Shown here: positions 1-7,701 of the stretch, piece after piece
How the letters are laid out: each line of letters opens with the position of its first letter
How positions within the stretch are numbered: the stretch's first letter is position 1
Source: Lentzea sp. NBRC 102530
GTDB taxonomy: Bacteria; Actinomycetota; Actinomycetes; Mycobacteriales; Pseudonocardiaceae
Assembly (NCBI RefSeq): GCF_030269365.1
Contig: NZ_BSTF01000008.1
Coordinates: forward strand, 345,588-409,587
Direction: 5' to 3'
DNA length: 64,000 nucleotides
Made by a program: the position numbers and the translations under genes
The notes under the pieces: generated by a model
Seen by the model: only the letters and a program-made list of their open reading frames with translations
Told to the model about the DNA's origin: nothing
The model's database searches: none

Positions 1-220
1 GCATCCGGCTGCCTCCGGCGAGACCTTGTTGCTGTGCCTGGAGGACGCGCGAGCCAGGTACCTCGCCGCCGCTCACCCGAACCTGCCCGTGGACTCGATC
101 GTGGAGTTGCTGGCGAGCGAGTTCACGGCGGGAGCGGCGGCGTCGAACCCTTCGCTGCCGGTGCCCGTGATGGAGCACCTGGCGGATGGCGGCGGGTACG
201 CGATCCTCGTGTGCGGGTGA
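1..220 (+). CDS. C-terminal fragment of an LRV-repeat protein
   Basis: This is the tail of a gene that starts before the window; codons are read from base 2 and the stop is at 218-220. The visible 72 residues contain repeat-like units such as AAAHPNLPVDSIVELLAS and AASNPSLPVPVMEHLA. Their Asn-Pro plus Leu/Val spacing is typical of leucine-rich-repeat-variant (LRV) modules, short helical repeats used for protein binding. No catalytic motif is visible. The family assignment rests on the repeat pattern only, and the partner and role are unknown. Confidence 0.55.
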   Translation, partial: HPAASGETLLLCLEDARARYLAAAHPNLPVDSIVELLASEFTAGAAASNPSLPVPVMEHLADGGGYAILVCG

Positions 221-223
221 GTG

Positions 224-650
224 TCAGGCCCACCACTTGATGAGGTTCGTCTGCTCCTTGCGGAGCTCGTACCCGTTGGCGGCGTAGAACTTCCGCGCGG
301 CCACCCGGTTGTGCCCCGTCACGAGCCGGACGCGAAGTCGGAGCCGTGCGTTGGGCCCCGCCCACCCAGGGGGCTGACCACCCCACGCCCCGAGTGCCAA
401 ATTTACCGGTGGCGAGGCGTTGTCAAGGCCCCGCTCGGCGATCTGTGGACAACTCGGCGTCGCGGCGCGGTTGTCCACAGATCGCCGAGCGGTGGGTTGA
501 CGGCCGATTTTCGCGACTAGCGTTGGGGGTGCTGGTGGTCTGCCCCCTGGGAGGGCGGGGCCGTGTTCATCGGCAAACCTCGCCTCAAGCGATGAGGTTG
601 ATCTGCTGGATGGCCGGTGCGTCGCCGGCCCGCACCTCGCGGATGTGCAT
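224..650 (-). pseudogene. GNAT acetyltransferase remnant, split by a palindromic element
   Basis: Two pieces of one GNAT-type N-acetyltransferase are visible on the minus strand. The N-terminal piece starts at ATG 650 (MHIREVRAGDAPAIQQINL) and stops after 21 residues at 585. The C-terminal piece (about 335 down to 224) reads RVAARKFYAANGYELRKEQ, the usual final GNAT segment with the Asn and Tyr of the acetyl-CoA region. The middle of roughly 90 residues, including the acetyl-CoA loop, is missing. A 209-bp palindrome (354-562) sits between the pieces. The gene cannot make an active enzyme. The most likely history is insertion of the palindrome plus a deletion. Confidence 0.7.
354..562. repeat. 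209-bp nested palindrome with paired DnaA-box-like 9-mers
   Basis: The outer arms 354-382 and 534-562 are inverted copies matching at 27 of 29 positions. The inner arms 431-453 and 470-492 are a perfect 23-bp inverted repeat around a 16-nt GC-rich loop (454-469). Each inner arm contains TTGTCCACA (471-479, and inverted at 444-452), the form of the DnaA box preferred in high-GC actinobacteria. The element lies between the two GNAT fragments. It carries no ORF of its own that I can support. It could be a non-autonomous MITE-like element, a structured repeat or a DnaA-binding site. Confidence 0.8.
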
Positions 651-760
651 GTCGTCCCCCCAGGTTCGCCACCCAGCCAACCACACTGGGCGGGTCGGGC
701 GACTCGGCTGGACACAAACGGGATGGCGCTGCGAGGCTCGTCCGCGCGAGGTGATGGCCC

Positions 761-1627
761 GTGCGCGTTCCCCGACGACGCTTCCACGTCTCCGCCCTGA
801 CCGAGTTGCTGCTCGGCGTCCCCACGGTTCTGAGCAGCCTGCTGATCGTCGGCCTCATCGGCAAGGCCGTGTTCCCCCAGGCGCTCTGGCTGCTCCCGGC
901 AGCGTGGTTCGTGTCCGGTGCCTTCGTGTTGCTGCCGACCGTGGACAAGCTCCTGGCGGTGCTGGCGCACCGGTTGCGCAAGCCGACCGGGACCGAGAGC
1001 GCCGCGCTCCAGCCGTTGCTCGACGAGGTGTGCGGGGCGGCGGGGGTGGAGCCCGGGCGGTACTGGTTGCGGGTGCAGAACTCGCGCGAGATCAACGCGA
1101 TGGCGGTCGGCGGGCACGTCGTGGGGGTGTCGACGGCGGCGATGCGGTTGCCGCCCGAGCAGCTCGAAGCCGTGCTGGCGCACGAACTGGGGCATCACCT
1201 GGCCGGGCACACCAAGATCTCGTTGTTGCGGTGGTGGTACGAACTGCCGGCCCGCACGACGGTCTGGGTGGTGCTCGTGGTGGGGCTGGGCGTGCACGCG
1301 GCGGGGCGGCGGATCGGGACGCCCGCCGCGAGGACGATCAGCATCGTGTTGATCGTCGTGCTGGCGGTGGCGGCGGTCGCGGTCAGCCCGTGGGTGCTGC
1401 TGGTGCCGGTGATCGCGCCTCTGCTGGCGTGGCAGTCGCGGAAGGCCGAGTTGCACGCGGACCGGGTCGCGGCCGAGCTCGGGTACGGGCCGTTGCTGCT
1501 GGAGGTGTTGCAGCAGTGGGTGAGGCAGGGGCACGACCTGCACCGGGCACGGGCCGGGGTGCGGGCGCGGATGCTCGCGTCGCATCCGTCGTGTGCGCAG
1601 CGGATCAGCCGGTTGAGGGGGAGATGA
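761..1627 (+). CDS. M48-family membrane zinc metalloprotease
   Basis: A 288-residue HtpX/BlaR-like peptidase. Two hydrophobic segments lie near residues 12-35 and 45-65. The zinc motif HELGHH is near residues 141-146, and two more membrane segments (about residues 165-180 and 190-220) follow before a Glu-rich ELHADRVAAE helix that would supply the third zinc ligand. The layout is that of M48 proteases that turn over membrane proteins, with the active site facing the cytoplasm. The GTG at 761 gives the only well-placed start. The gene stands alone, and a strong bidirectional terminator follows it. Confidence 0.85.
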   Translation: MRVPRRRFHVSALTELLLGVPTVLSSLLIVGLIGKAVFPQALWLLPAAWFVSGAFVLLPTVDKLLAVLAHRLRKPTGTESAALQPLLDEVCGAAGVEPGRYWLRVQNSREINAMAVGGHVVGVSTAAMRLPPEQLEAVLAHELGHHLAGHTKISLLRWWYELPARTTVWVVLVVGLGVHAAGRRIGTPAARTISIVLIVVLAVAAVAVSPWVLLVPVIAPLLAWQSRKAELHADRVAAELGYGPLLLEVLQQWVRQGHDLHRARAGVRARMLASHPSCAQRISRLRGR

Positions 1628-1657
1628 GAACGGCCCCGGCGAGAACCGGGGCCGTTC
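1628..1657. terminator. bidirectional intrinsic terminator between convergent genes
   Basis: A perfect 12-bp GC-rich inverted repeat (GAACGGCCCCGG at 1628-1639, complement at 1646-1657) with a 6-nt loop. It lies between the stop codons of the M48 protease and pgl, so it can end transcription from both sides. Confidence 0.8.
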
Positions 1658-1664
1658 ACGAACA

Positions 1665-2432
1665 TCAAGCCTGGGACGGCGTGAACAGAGCCGGTACCGC
1701 TGAGGCCGCCGCGGTGTCCAGCAGCCACAACGTGCGCTGCCGGCCCGTGGCACCGGCGGCGGGCAGGTCCACCTCGGCGGCGCCGTTCAGCGCTGCCGCC
1801 ACCGCCTCTGCCTTGGCCTCGCCCGTGGTCATCAGCCAGACCTCCTGCGCGGACCGCACCGACTCGAGCGTCAGCGACACCCGCGTCGGCGGCGGCTTCG
1901 GGCAGTCGCGCACGGCCACGACCGTGCGCTCCTTCTCGTGCACCGCGGGCGAATCCGGGAACACCGACGCCACGTGGCCCTCCTCGCCCACGCCCAGCAT
2001 GCAGACGTCGAACGACGGCACACCGCCGTCCGCGAGGGAGGCCAGCAACGACGCGTACGCCTCGGCGGCGGCTTCCGGGTCGTCGCCGAACTCGCCGTCC
2101 GACGGCTCCATCACGTGCACGCGCGACGGGTCCAGCGGGACGTGGTCCAGCAGGGCGGCACGGGCCTGCGTCTCGTTGCGGTCGGCGTGACCCGACGGCA
2201 GGAAGCGCTCGTCGCCCCAGAACAGGTCGACCCGCGACCAGTCCACCGCGTCGCGCGCGGCGCTGCGGTTCAGGTGTTCCAGGACGGCGGTGCCGGTGCG
2301 GCCGCCGGTGAGCACGACCGACGCCCAGCCGCGGGCGGCCTGGGCGTCGACGATGCGGGTCACCAGGCGGGCCGCCGCGGCGGCGGCCAGCAGGTCGCCG
2401 TCGCGGTGGACCACCACTTCGGGTTTGCTCAC
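1665..2432 (-). CDS. pgl: 6-phosphogluconolactonase
   Basis: A 255-residue cytosolic enzyme that hydrolyses 6-phosphogluconolactone to 6-phosphogluconate, step two of the oxidative pentose phosphate pathway. The family signatures LTGGRTG (near residue 42) and WGDERFLPSGHADRNE (near residues 71-86) are present, and the length is normal. The GTG start at 2432 overlaps the opcA stop as GTGA, so the two are translationally coupled. It is the last gene of the tkt-tal-pgi-zwf-opcA-pgl operon. Confidence 0.95.
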   Translation of the reverse strand: MSKPEVVVHRDGDLLAAAAAARLVTRIVDAQAARGWASVVLTGGRTGTAVLEHLNRSAARDAVDWSRVDLFWGDERFLPSGHADRNETQARAALLDHVPLDPSRVHVMEPSDGEFGDDPEAAAEAYASLLASLADGGVPSFDVCMLGVGEEGHVASVFPDSPAVHEKERTVVAVRDCPKPPPTRVSLTLESVRSAQEVWLMTTGEAKAEAVAAALNGAAEVDLPAAGATGRQRTLWLLDTAAASAVPALFTPSQA

Positions 2433-3442
2433 GAACCGGCCTTCGCCTTCGACTTCTTGGGTGCAGGAGCGCCGTTCGCCTCGGGCGCGGCCACCGGGGC
2501 CTCGTCCTTGGCCGAGTGCGCACGACCCTTGGTGACCTTCGCCAGCGACTTCAGCGCCGCCGCGTAGACCTCGTCGGGGTCGAGCCTGCGCAGTTCCTCG
2601 GCGAGGCAGTCGCGCACCGAACGACGCTGCAGCGCGACACGACGCTCCGGCTGGCCGGGCTGCGAGAGCGTGCCCACCTTGCCGTCCGGGCGGAGCAGGT
2701 CGACGTCGCCGGAGGGACGGACGAGCCGCACCTCCACGATGCCCTCACCCGAGGTCGCCTTGAAGCGCTTGGCCGGCACCTTCAGGCGGTCGGTCAGCCA
2801 CGCCGCGAGCAGGTCCGTGGACGGCGAGTCGGCCTCGCCGGTCACCTCCGCCTCGCTGACCTTCTCGTACGGCGGCAGGTCCAAAGAGGACGCGAGCATG
2901 GCGCGCCACAACGTCAGGCGCGTCCAGGCCAGGTCCGTGTCGCCCGGCGCGTAGTGGGCGCGCCGGGTCTCCAGGGCCTTGATCGGGTTCTTCTCGGCCG
3001 CGGCGTCGGTGATGCGACGCTGCGCGAGAGCACCGATCGGGTCCTTCGACGGCGACACGGGCGCGTCGAACGGCCACCACGCCACGACCGGGGTGTCCGG
3101 CAGCAGCAGCGGCATGACGCACGAGGCGCCTTCCTTGGCCAGTTCCCCGTACAGACGGAGAACGACGACCTCGGAGGCACCCGCGTCACCGCCGACGCGG
3201 ATCTGCGCGTCCAGGCGAGGTGCGGCCTGGCGAGCGCCACGCGCCACGACGATCACGCGACAGGGGTGCTCGCGCGAAGCGTCGTTCGCCGCGTCGATCG
3301 CGGCGTCGGTGCGCTGGCCGTCCTCGGTCACGATCACGAGGGTCAGCACGCGCCCGAGAGTCGTCGCACCGCCTTCGTCGCGCAGCCGGACCAGCCGCGA
3401 GTTGATCTGGGAGGTGGTGGTCGAGGGCAGGTCGATGATCAC
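2429..3442 (-). CDS. opcA: OpcA, glucose-6-phosphate dehydrogenase assembly protein
   Basis: A 337-residue actinobacterial OpcA, known to assemble or redox-activate glucose-6-phosphate dehydrogenase. I place the start at GTG 3442 (VIIDLPSTTTSQINSRLVRL) rather than further upstream, because GGAGG lies 5 nt before it and it forms a GTGA overlap with the zwf stop. The C-terminus is a Lys/Ala-rich low-complexity tail (AKDEAPVAAPEANG then PKKSKAKAGS), likely disordered. The position directly downstream of zwf matches its function. Confidence 0.93.
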   Translation of the reverse strand: MIIDLPSTTTSQINSRLVRLRDEGGATTLGRVLTLVIVTEDGQRTDAAIDAANDASREHPCRVIVVARGARQAAPRLDAQIRVGGDAGASEVVVLRLYGELAKEGASCVMPLLLPDTPVVAWWPFDAPVSPSKDPIGALAQRRITDAAAEKNPIKALETRRAHYAPGDTDLAWTRLTLWRAMLASSLDLPPYEKVSEAEVTGEADSPSTDLLAAWLTDRLKVPAKRFKATSGEGIVEVRLVRPSGDVDLLRPDGKVGTLSQPGQPERRVALQRRSVRDCLAEELRRLDPDEVYAAALKSLAKVTKGRAHSAKDEAPVAAPEANGAPAPKKSKAKAGS

Positions 3443-4980
3443 GGACGCCTCCAGTGCCTTCCGGTGCGAGCGGTCATCGCGTCCGCCGACGGCGGGCCCC
3501 ACGTACCGGCCTTGTACTTCTCCAGGGCGGGCTCGTCCTTGCGCGCCCAGAACTCCAGGACCGGGTCGAGGATCTCCCAGGACAGCTCGACCTCGTCGTT
3601 CTTCGGGAACAGCGACGGCTCCCCGAGCAGCACGTCGAGCAGCAGCCGCTCGTAGGCCTCCGGCGACGACTCGGTGAACGAGTGGCCGTAGCCGAAGTCC
3701 ATCGTGACGTCGCGGACCTCCATCGTGTTGCCGGGCACCTTCGACCCGAACCGGATCGTCACGCCCTCGTCCGGCTGAACCCGGACCACCAGGGCGTTCT
3801 GGCCGAGCTCTTCGGTCGCGGTGTCGTCGAACGGCAGGTGCGGCGCCCGCTTGAACACCACGGCCACCTCGGTCACGCGACGACCCAGGCGCTTGCCGGT
3901 GCGCAGGTAGAACGGCACCCCGGCCCAGCGGCGGGTGTTGACCTCGCAGGTGATCGCACCGAACGTCTCGGTCTTCGACTCGGGCGAGAAACCGCCCTCC
4001 TCCAGCAGACCGGGGACCTTCTGACCGCCCTGCCAGCCACCGGTGTACTGACCGCGCGAGGTGGTCTCCTCGAACGGCTCCGCCGGACGCGTCGCCGAGA
4101 GGATCTTCACCTTCTCCGCGCGCAGGTCCGACGGCTTGAAGGAGACCGGCTCCTCCATCGCGATCAGGGCCAGCAGCTGCAGCAGGTGGTTCTGGATGAC
4201 GTCACGCGTGGCGCCGATGCCGTCGTAGTACCCCGCGCGACCGCCGAGACCGATGTCCTCGGCCATGGTGATCTGCACGTGGTCGACGTAGTTCGAGTTC
4301 CAGATGGGTTCGTACAGCTGGTTCGCGAACCGCAGCGCCAGGATGTTCTGCACGGTCTCCTTGCCGAGGTAGTGGTCGATGCGGAACACCGACTCCTCGG
4401 GGAAGACCTCGTTGACCGTGCGGTTGAGCTCCTTGGCGGACTTCAGGTCGTGGCCGAACGGCTTCTCGATGACGACCCGGCGCCACTGGTCGGGAGCCGT
4501 CTGGGCGAGACCCGCGCGCTTGAGCTGGTTGACCACCGTCGGGAACGCGCCCGGCGGGATCGACAGGTAGAACGCGTGGTTGCCGCCCGTGCCGCGCTCG
4601 GCGTCGAGCTGGGCCAGGCACGAGGCCAGGTTGTCGAACGCCGTGTCGTCGTCGAACGTGCCCTGCACGAACCGGATGCCTTCGGCGAGCTGCTGCCACA
4701 CGGCCTCGTTGAACGGCGTGCGCGCGTGCTCCTTGACGGCGTCGTGCACGACCTTCATGAAGTCCTGGTCGGCCCAGTCGCGGCGGGCGAACCCGACGAG
4801 ACCGAAGCCCGGCGGCAGCAGACCCCGGTTCGCGAGGTCGTAGATCGCCGGCATGAGCTTCTTGCGCGAGAGGTCACCGGTGACACCGAAGATGACCAGC
4901 GCGCTCGGGCCCGCGATGCGGGGCATGCGCTTGTCGCGCGCGTCCCGCAGCGGGTTGTGCCACTTGGCGGATGTGGTCAC
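3439..4980 (-). CDS. zwf: Glucose-6-phosphate 1-dehydrogenase
   Basis: A 513-residue enzyme that oxidises glucose-6-phosphate to 6-phosphogluconolactone with NADP. The N-terminal Rossmann motif is GVTGDLSRKKLMPA (near residues 32-45). The substrate and catalytic signature RIDHYLGKE is near residue 200. The C-terminal half carries the family motif LRTGKRLGRR. Length is normal. The GTG start at 4980 overlaps the pgi stop as GTGA. It corresponds to zwf2 (Rv1447c) in the M. tuberculosis locus. Confidence 0.97.
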   Translation of the reverse strand: MTTSAKWHNPLRDARDKRMPRIAGPSALVIFGVTGDLSRKKLMPAIYDLANRGLLPPGFGLVGFARRDWADQDFMKVVHDAVKEHARTPFNEAVWQQLAEGIRFVQGTFDDDTAFDNLASCLAQLDAERGTGGNHAFYLSIPPGAFPTVVNQLKRAGLAQTAPDQWRRVVIEKPFGHDLKSAKELNRTVNEVFPEESVFRIDHYLGKETVQNILALRFANQLYEPIWNSNYVDHVQITMAEDIGLGGRAGYYDGIGATRDVIQNHLLQLLALIAMEEPVSFKPSDLRAEKVKILSATRPAEPFEETTSRGQYTGGWQGGQKVPGLLEEGGFSPESKTETFGAITCEVNTRRWAGVPFYLRTGKRLGRRVTEVAVVFKRAPHLPFDDTATEELGQNALVVRVQPDEGVTIRFGSKVPGNTMEVRDVTMDFGYGHSFTESSPEAYERLLLDVLLGEPSLFPKNDEVELSWEILDPVLEFWARKDEPALEKYKAGTWGPPSADAMTARTGRHWRRP

Positions 4981-6581
4981 GAGCCGTCCTCCTGGACTGC
5001 CTCGACGAGCTGGGCCAGTCCGGCGATGCGGTCCTCGAGGTGGAGGCGCAGCACCGGGCGACCGTGTTCGGCCAGGACCTGACCGTCGCCGAGCGCCTGC
5101 GCGAGCTGCAGCTGCGCCAGCGTGTAGGGACGGCCGGGCACCTCCAGGTCGTCGCCGGACTCGCCGGTGATCTGGATGAACACGCCGTTCTGGTGACCGC
5201 CCTTGTGGTACTGGCCGGTCGAGTGCAGGAAGCGCGGACCCCAGCCGAACGTGGTCTGCAGGTGCGTCCTCTTCGCGATCTCCGCACGGAGCAGCTCGAA
5301 CGACGCGTCGTCGATCCTGTCCAAGTACGCCTGAACCGAGATGTAGCCGAACTCGGGCGCCACTTCAACGATCGCCGCAAGCGCTTCCGCGACGGTGTGC
5401 ACCTTGCGCGGCGCCCAGTCCGTGCCGTGCCCCTGCACCGGACCGTCCACGAAGGACGGCTGGGTGGAGGACGCGATCGGCGCGTCGAGCAGCGCGCGGG
5501 CGGCCTTCTTCGCGGCCTCGACGTCGGGCTGGTCGAACGGGTTGATCCCGAGCACCCGGCCGACGAGCGCGGTCGCGTACTCCCACAGCAGGAACTGAGC
5601 GCCGAGCTTGCCCTCGACGGCGAGGTGCGCCGACCCGGTGGCCGGTCCGATCGCGACGGTCGTGGCGTCGGAACGCGCGTCCACGAAACCGGGAGCGCCC
5701 GGACCCTCGACGACGACCGGCAGCAGGCCGGTGCCGTTCTTGCCGGTCGACTCGGCGATGAGCTGCTCGGCCCAGTCGCCGAAGCCCTTGATGCCCGAAC
5801 CGGTGTCGGCGAAGACGATCTTCTCGGCACCGTTGGCGTGCGCGGCGCCGAAGACCGCGGCGAGCACCACGGCGGGGTTCTCGGCGTTGTCCTGCGACAC
5901 CAGCTTCGCGACCTCGGCCGCGTCGTCGAGCAGTTCCTCGACGTTCGCGCCCGCCAGGTACGACGGCACCAGGCCGAACGCGGTCAGCGCCGAGTACCGG
6001 CCGCCGACGTTCGGGTCGGCCAGGAACACCTTGCGGTAGCCCGCTTCCTCGGACGCCTTCTGCAGCGGCGAACCGGGGTCGGTCACGACCACGATGCGCG
6101 ACGCGGCGTCGATGCCCGCGTCGGTGAAGGCCTTCTCGAAGATCCGGCGGTGGCTGTCCGTCTCGACCGTCCCACCGGACTTGGACGACACCACGATCAC
6201 CGTGCGCTCGAGATCACCGGCGAGAGCGTCGGCGACCTGGGCGGGATCGGTGGTGTCCAGCACGACCAGCGGAACGCCCGCGGTGCGCGTGATGACTTCG
6301 GGGGCCAGCGAGGAGCCACCCATTCCGGCGAGGACGACGCGGTCGACGCCCTCGGCGTGCAGTTCGGAGCGCAGTGCCACGAGATCCGGGAGCAGCGCCC
6401 GTGACGTCTCGTGCAACGTCGTCCACGACAGGCGGATGCTCGCCTCGGACTCGGCTTCCGGCCCCCACAGGGTCGGGTCCTGCGCGGTCAGCTTGCTCGG
6501 CACCGAATCCGCGACCAGGTCAGCAGCGATGATGCTGACCTGGTCGGCGTTCGGTGACCTCACGATTTCGACGGAGGTCAC
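4977..6581 (-). CDS. pgi: Glucose-6-phosphate isomerase
   Basis: A 534-residue enzyme interconverting glucose-6-phosphate and fructose-6-phosphate. The SIS-type sugar-phosphate motif VSSKSGGTVET (near residues 152-162) and the PGI segments PNVGGRYSALTAFG and GHQNGVFIQITG are visible. It is of the type related to the Pgi half of bifunctional Tal-Pgi proteins, here encoded separately just after tal (7-nt gap). In M. tuberculosis pgi is not in this cluster, so its presence between tal and zwf is a lineage difference. GTG start at 6581. Confidence 0.95.
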   Translation of the reverse strand: MTSVEIVRSPNADQVSIIAADLVADSVPSKLTAQDPTLWGPEAESEASIRLSWTTLHETSRALLPDLVALRSELHAEGVDRVVLAGMGGSSLAPEVITRTAGVPLVVLDTTDPAQVADALAGDLERTVIVVSSKSGGTVETDSHRRIFEKAFTDAGIDAASRIVVVTDPGSPLQKASEEAGYRKVFLADPNVGGRYSALTAFGLVPSYLAGANVEELLDDAAEVAKLVSQDNAENPAVVLAAVFGAAHANGAEKIVFADTGSGIKGFGDWAEQLIAESTGKNGTGLLPVVVEGPGAPGFVDARSDATTVAIGPATGSAHLAVEGKLGAQFLLWEYATALVGRVLGINPFDQPDVEAAKKAARALLDAPIASSTQPSFVDGPVQGHGTDWAPRKVHTVAEALAAIVEVAPEFGYISVQAYLDRIDDASFELLRAEIAKRTHLQTTFGWGPRFLHSTGQYHKGGHQNGVFIQITGESGDDLEVPGRPYTLAQLQLAQALGDGQVLAEHGRPVLRLHLEDRIAGLAQLVEAVQEDGS

Positions 6582-6588
6582 TTCGTGA

Positions 6589-7701
6589 TCAGCCCTTCAG
6601 TTGAGCCAGTTGGTTCGTCACCGTCTCGAGCAACTCTTCCCAGGACTTCTCGAACTTCTCGACGCCCTCGGTCTCCAGCGTGACGAACACGTCCTGGAGA
6701 TCGATTCCCACGGCGGCGAGCCGGTCGAACACCTCCTGGCCCTCGGCGGCACGTCCGGTGACGGTGTCACCGGTGATCTTGCCGCTGTCCGCGACCGCCT
6801 GCAGCGTCTTCTCCGGCATCGTGTTGACGACACCGGCGACGACGAGCTGGTCGACGTAGAGGGTGGGGGAGTAGCTCGGGTCCTTCACGCCGGTCGAAGC
6901 CCACAGTGGACGCTGCGCGTTCGCGCCGTCCGCCTTGAGAGCCTCCCAGCGCTCACCCTGGAAAATCTTCTCGAACGCGCCGTAGGCGATGTAGGCGTTG
7001 GCGAGAGCGGCCTTGCCCTTGAGCGCGGTCGCCTCCTCGGTGCCGATCGCGTCCAGGCGCTTGTCGATCTCGGTGTCCACCCGGGACACGAAGAACGACG
7101 CGACCGAGTGGATCGAGCGCAGGTCGTGGCCGTTCGCCTTGGCCTGCTCGAGGCCCGCGACGTAGGCCTCCATGACCTTCTCGTACCGCTCGACGGAGAA
7201 GATCAGCGTCACGTTGACGGAGATGCCCTCGGCGATCGTCTTCGTGATCGCCGGCAGGCCCGCCTCGGTGGCCGGGATCTTCACCAGCAGGTTCGGCCGG
7301 TCCACGGTCTTCCACAGGTCCTGCGCCTCGGCCACGGTCTTGTCCGTGTCGAACGCCAGGCGCGGGTCGACCTCGATGGAGACGCGGCCGTCCACCCCGT
7401 TGGTCGAGGTGTAGATGTCGCGGAACTTGTCGCACGCGTTGCGCACGTCCGTCGTGGTGACCTCGCGGATGGTCGCCTCGGTGTCCGCGCCGCGGTTCGC
7501 GAGTTCGCGGACCTGCTCGTCGTAGGACTCGCCCTTCGACAGGGCGCCCGCGAAGATCGTCGGGTTCGTCGTGACACCGACGACGTTCCAGTCGCGGATC
7601 AGCTCGTCCAGGTTGCCGCTGGTGAGCCGCTCACGCGACAGGTCGTCGAGCCAGATGGAAACGCCGGCACCCGAAAGGGCGTCGAGGTTGGGCTTGCTCA
7701 C
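6589..7701 (-). CDS. tal: Transaldolase
   Basis: A 370-residue class I aldolase that moves a dihydroxyacetone unit between sugar phosphates in the non-oxidative pentose phosphate branch. TNPTIFAGAL near residues 46-55 is the N-terminal signature, and NLLVKIPATEAGLPA (near residue 137) carries the Schiff-base lysine of the family. The GTG start at 7701 overlaps the tkt stop as GTGA. Length is typical of the actinobacterial/cyanobacterial long form. Confidence 0.96.
   Translation of the reverse strand: MSKPNLDALSGAGVSIWLDDLSRERLTSGNLDELIRDWNVVGVTTNPTIFAGALSKGESYDEQVRELANRGADTEATIREVTTTDVRNACDKFRDIYTSTNGVDGRVSIEVDPRLAFDTDKTVAEAQDLWKTVDRPNLLVKIPATEAGLPAITKTIAEGISVNVTLIFSVERYEKVMEAYVAGLEQAKANGHDLRSIHSVASFFVSRVDTEIDKRLDAIGTEEATALKGKAALANAYIAYGAFEKIFQGERWEALKADGANAQRPLWASTGVKDPSYSPTLYVDQLVVAGVVNTMPEKTLQAVADSGKITGDTVTGRAAEGQEVFDRLAAVGIDLQDVFVTLETEGVEKFEKSWEELLETVTNQLAQLKG

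Noticed and set aside
346..2190. 614-codon plus-strand ORF across the palindrome, the protease and pgl
   Set aside because: It overlaps two well-supported genes in other frames and shows Arg/Ala-rich shadow composition.
3454..5082. 542-codon plus-strand ORF
   Set aside because: Antisense shadow of zwf, which has all family motifs.
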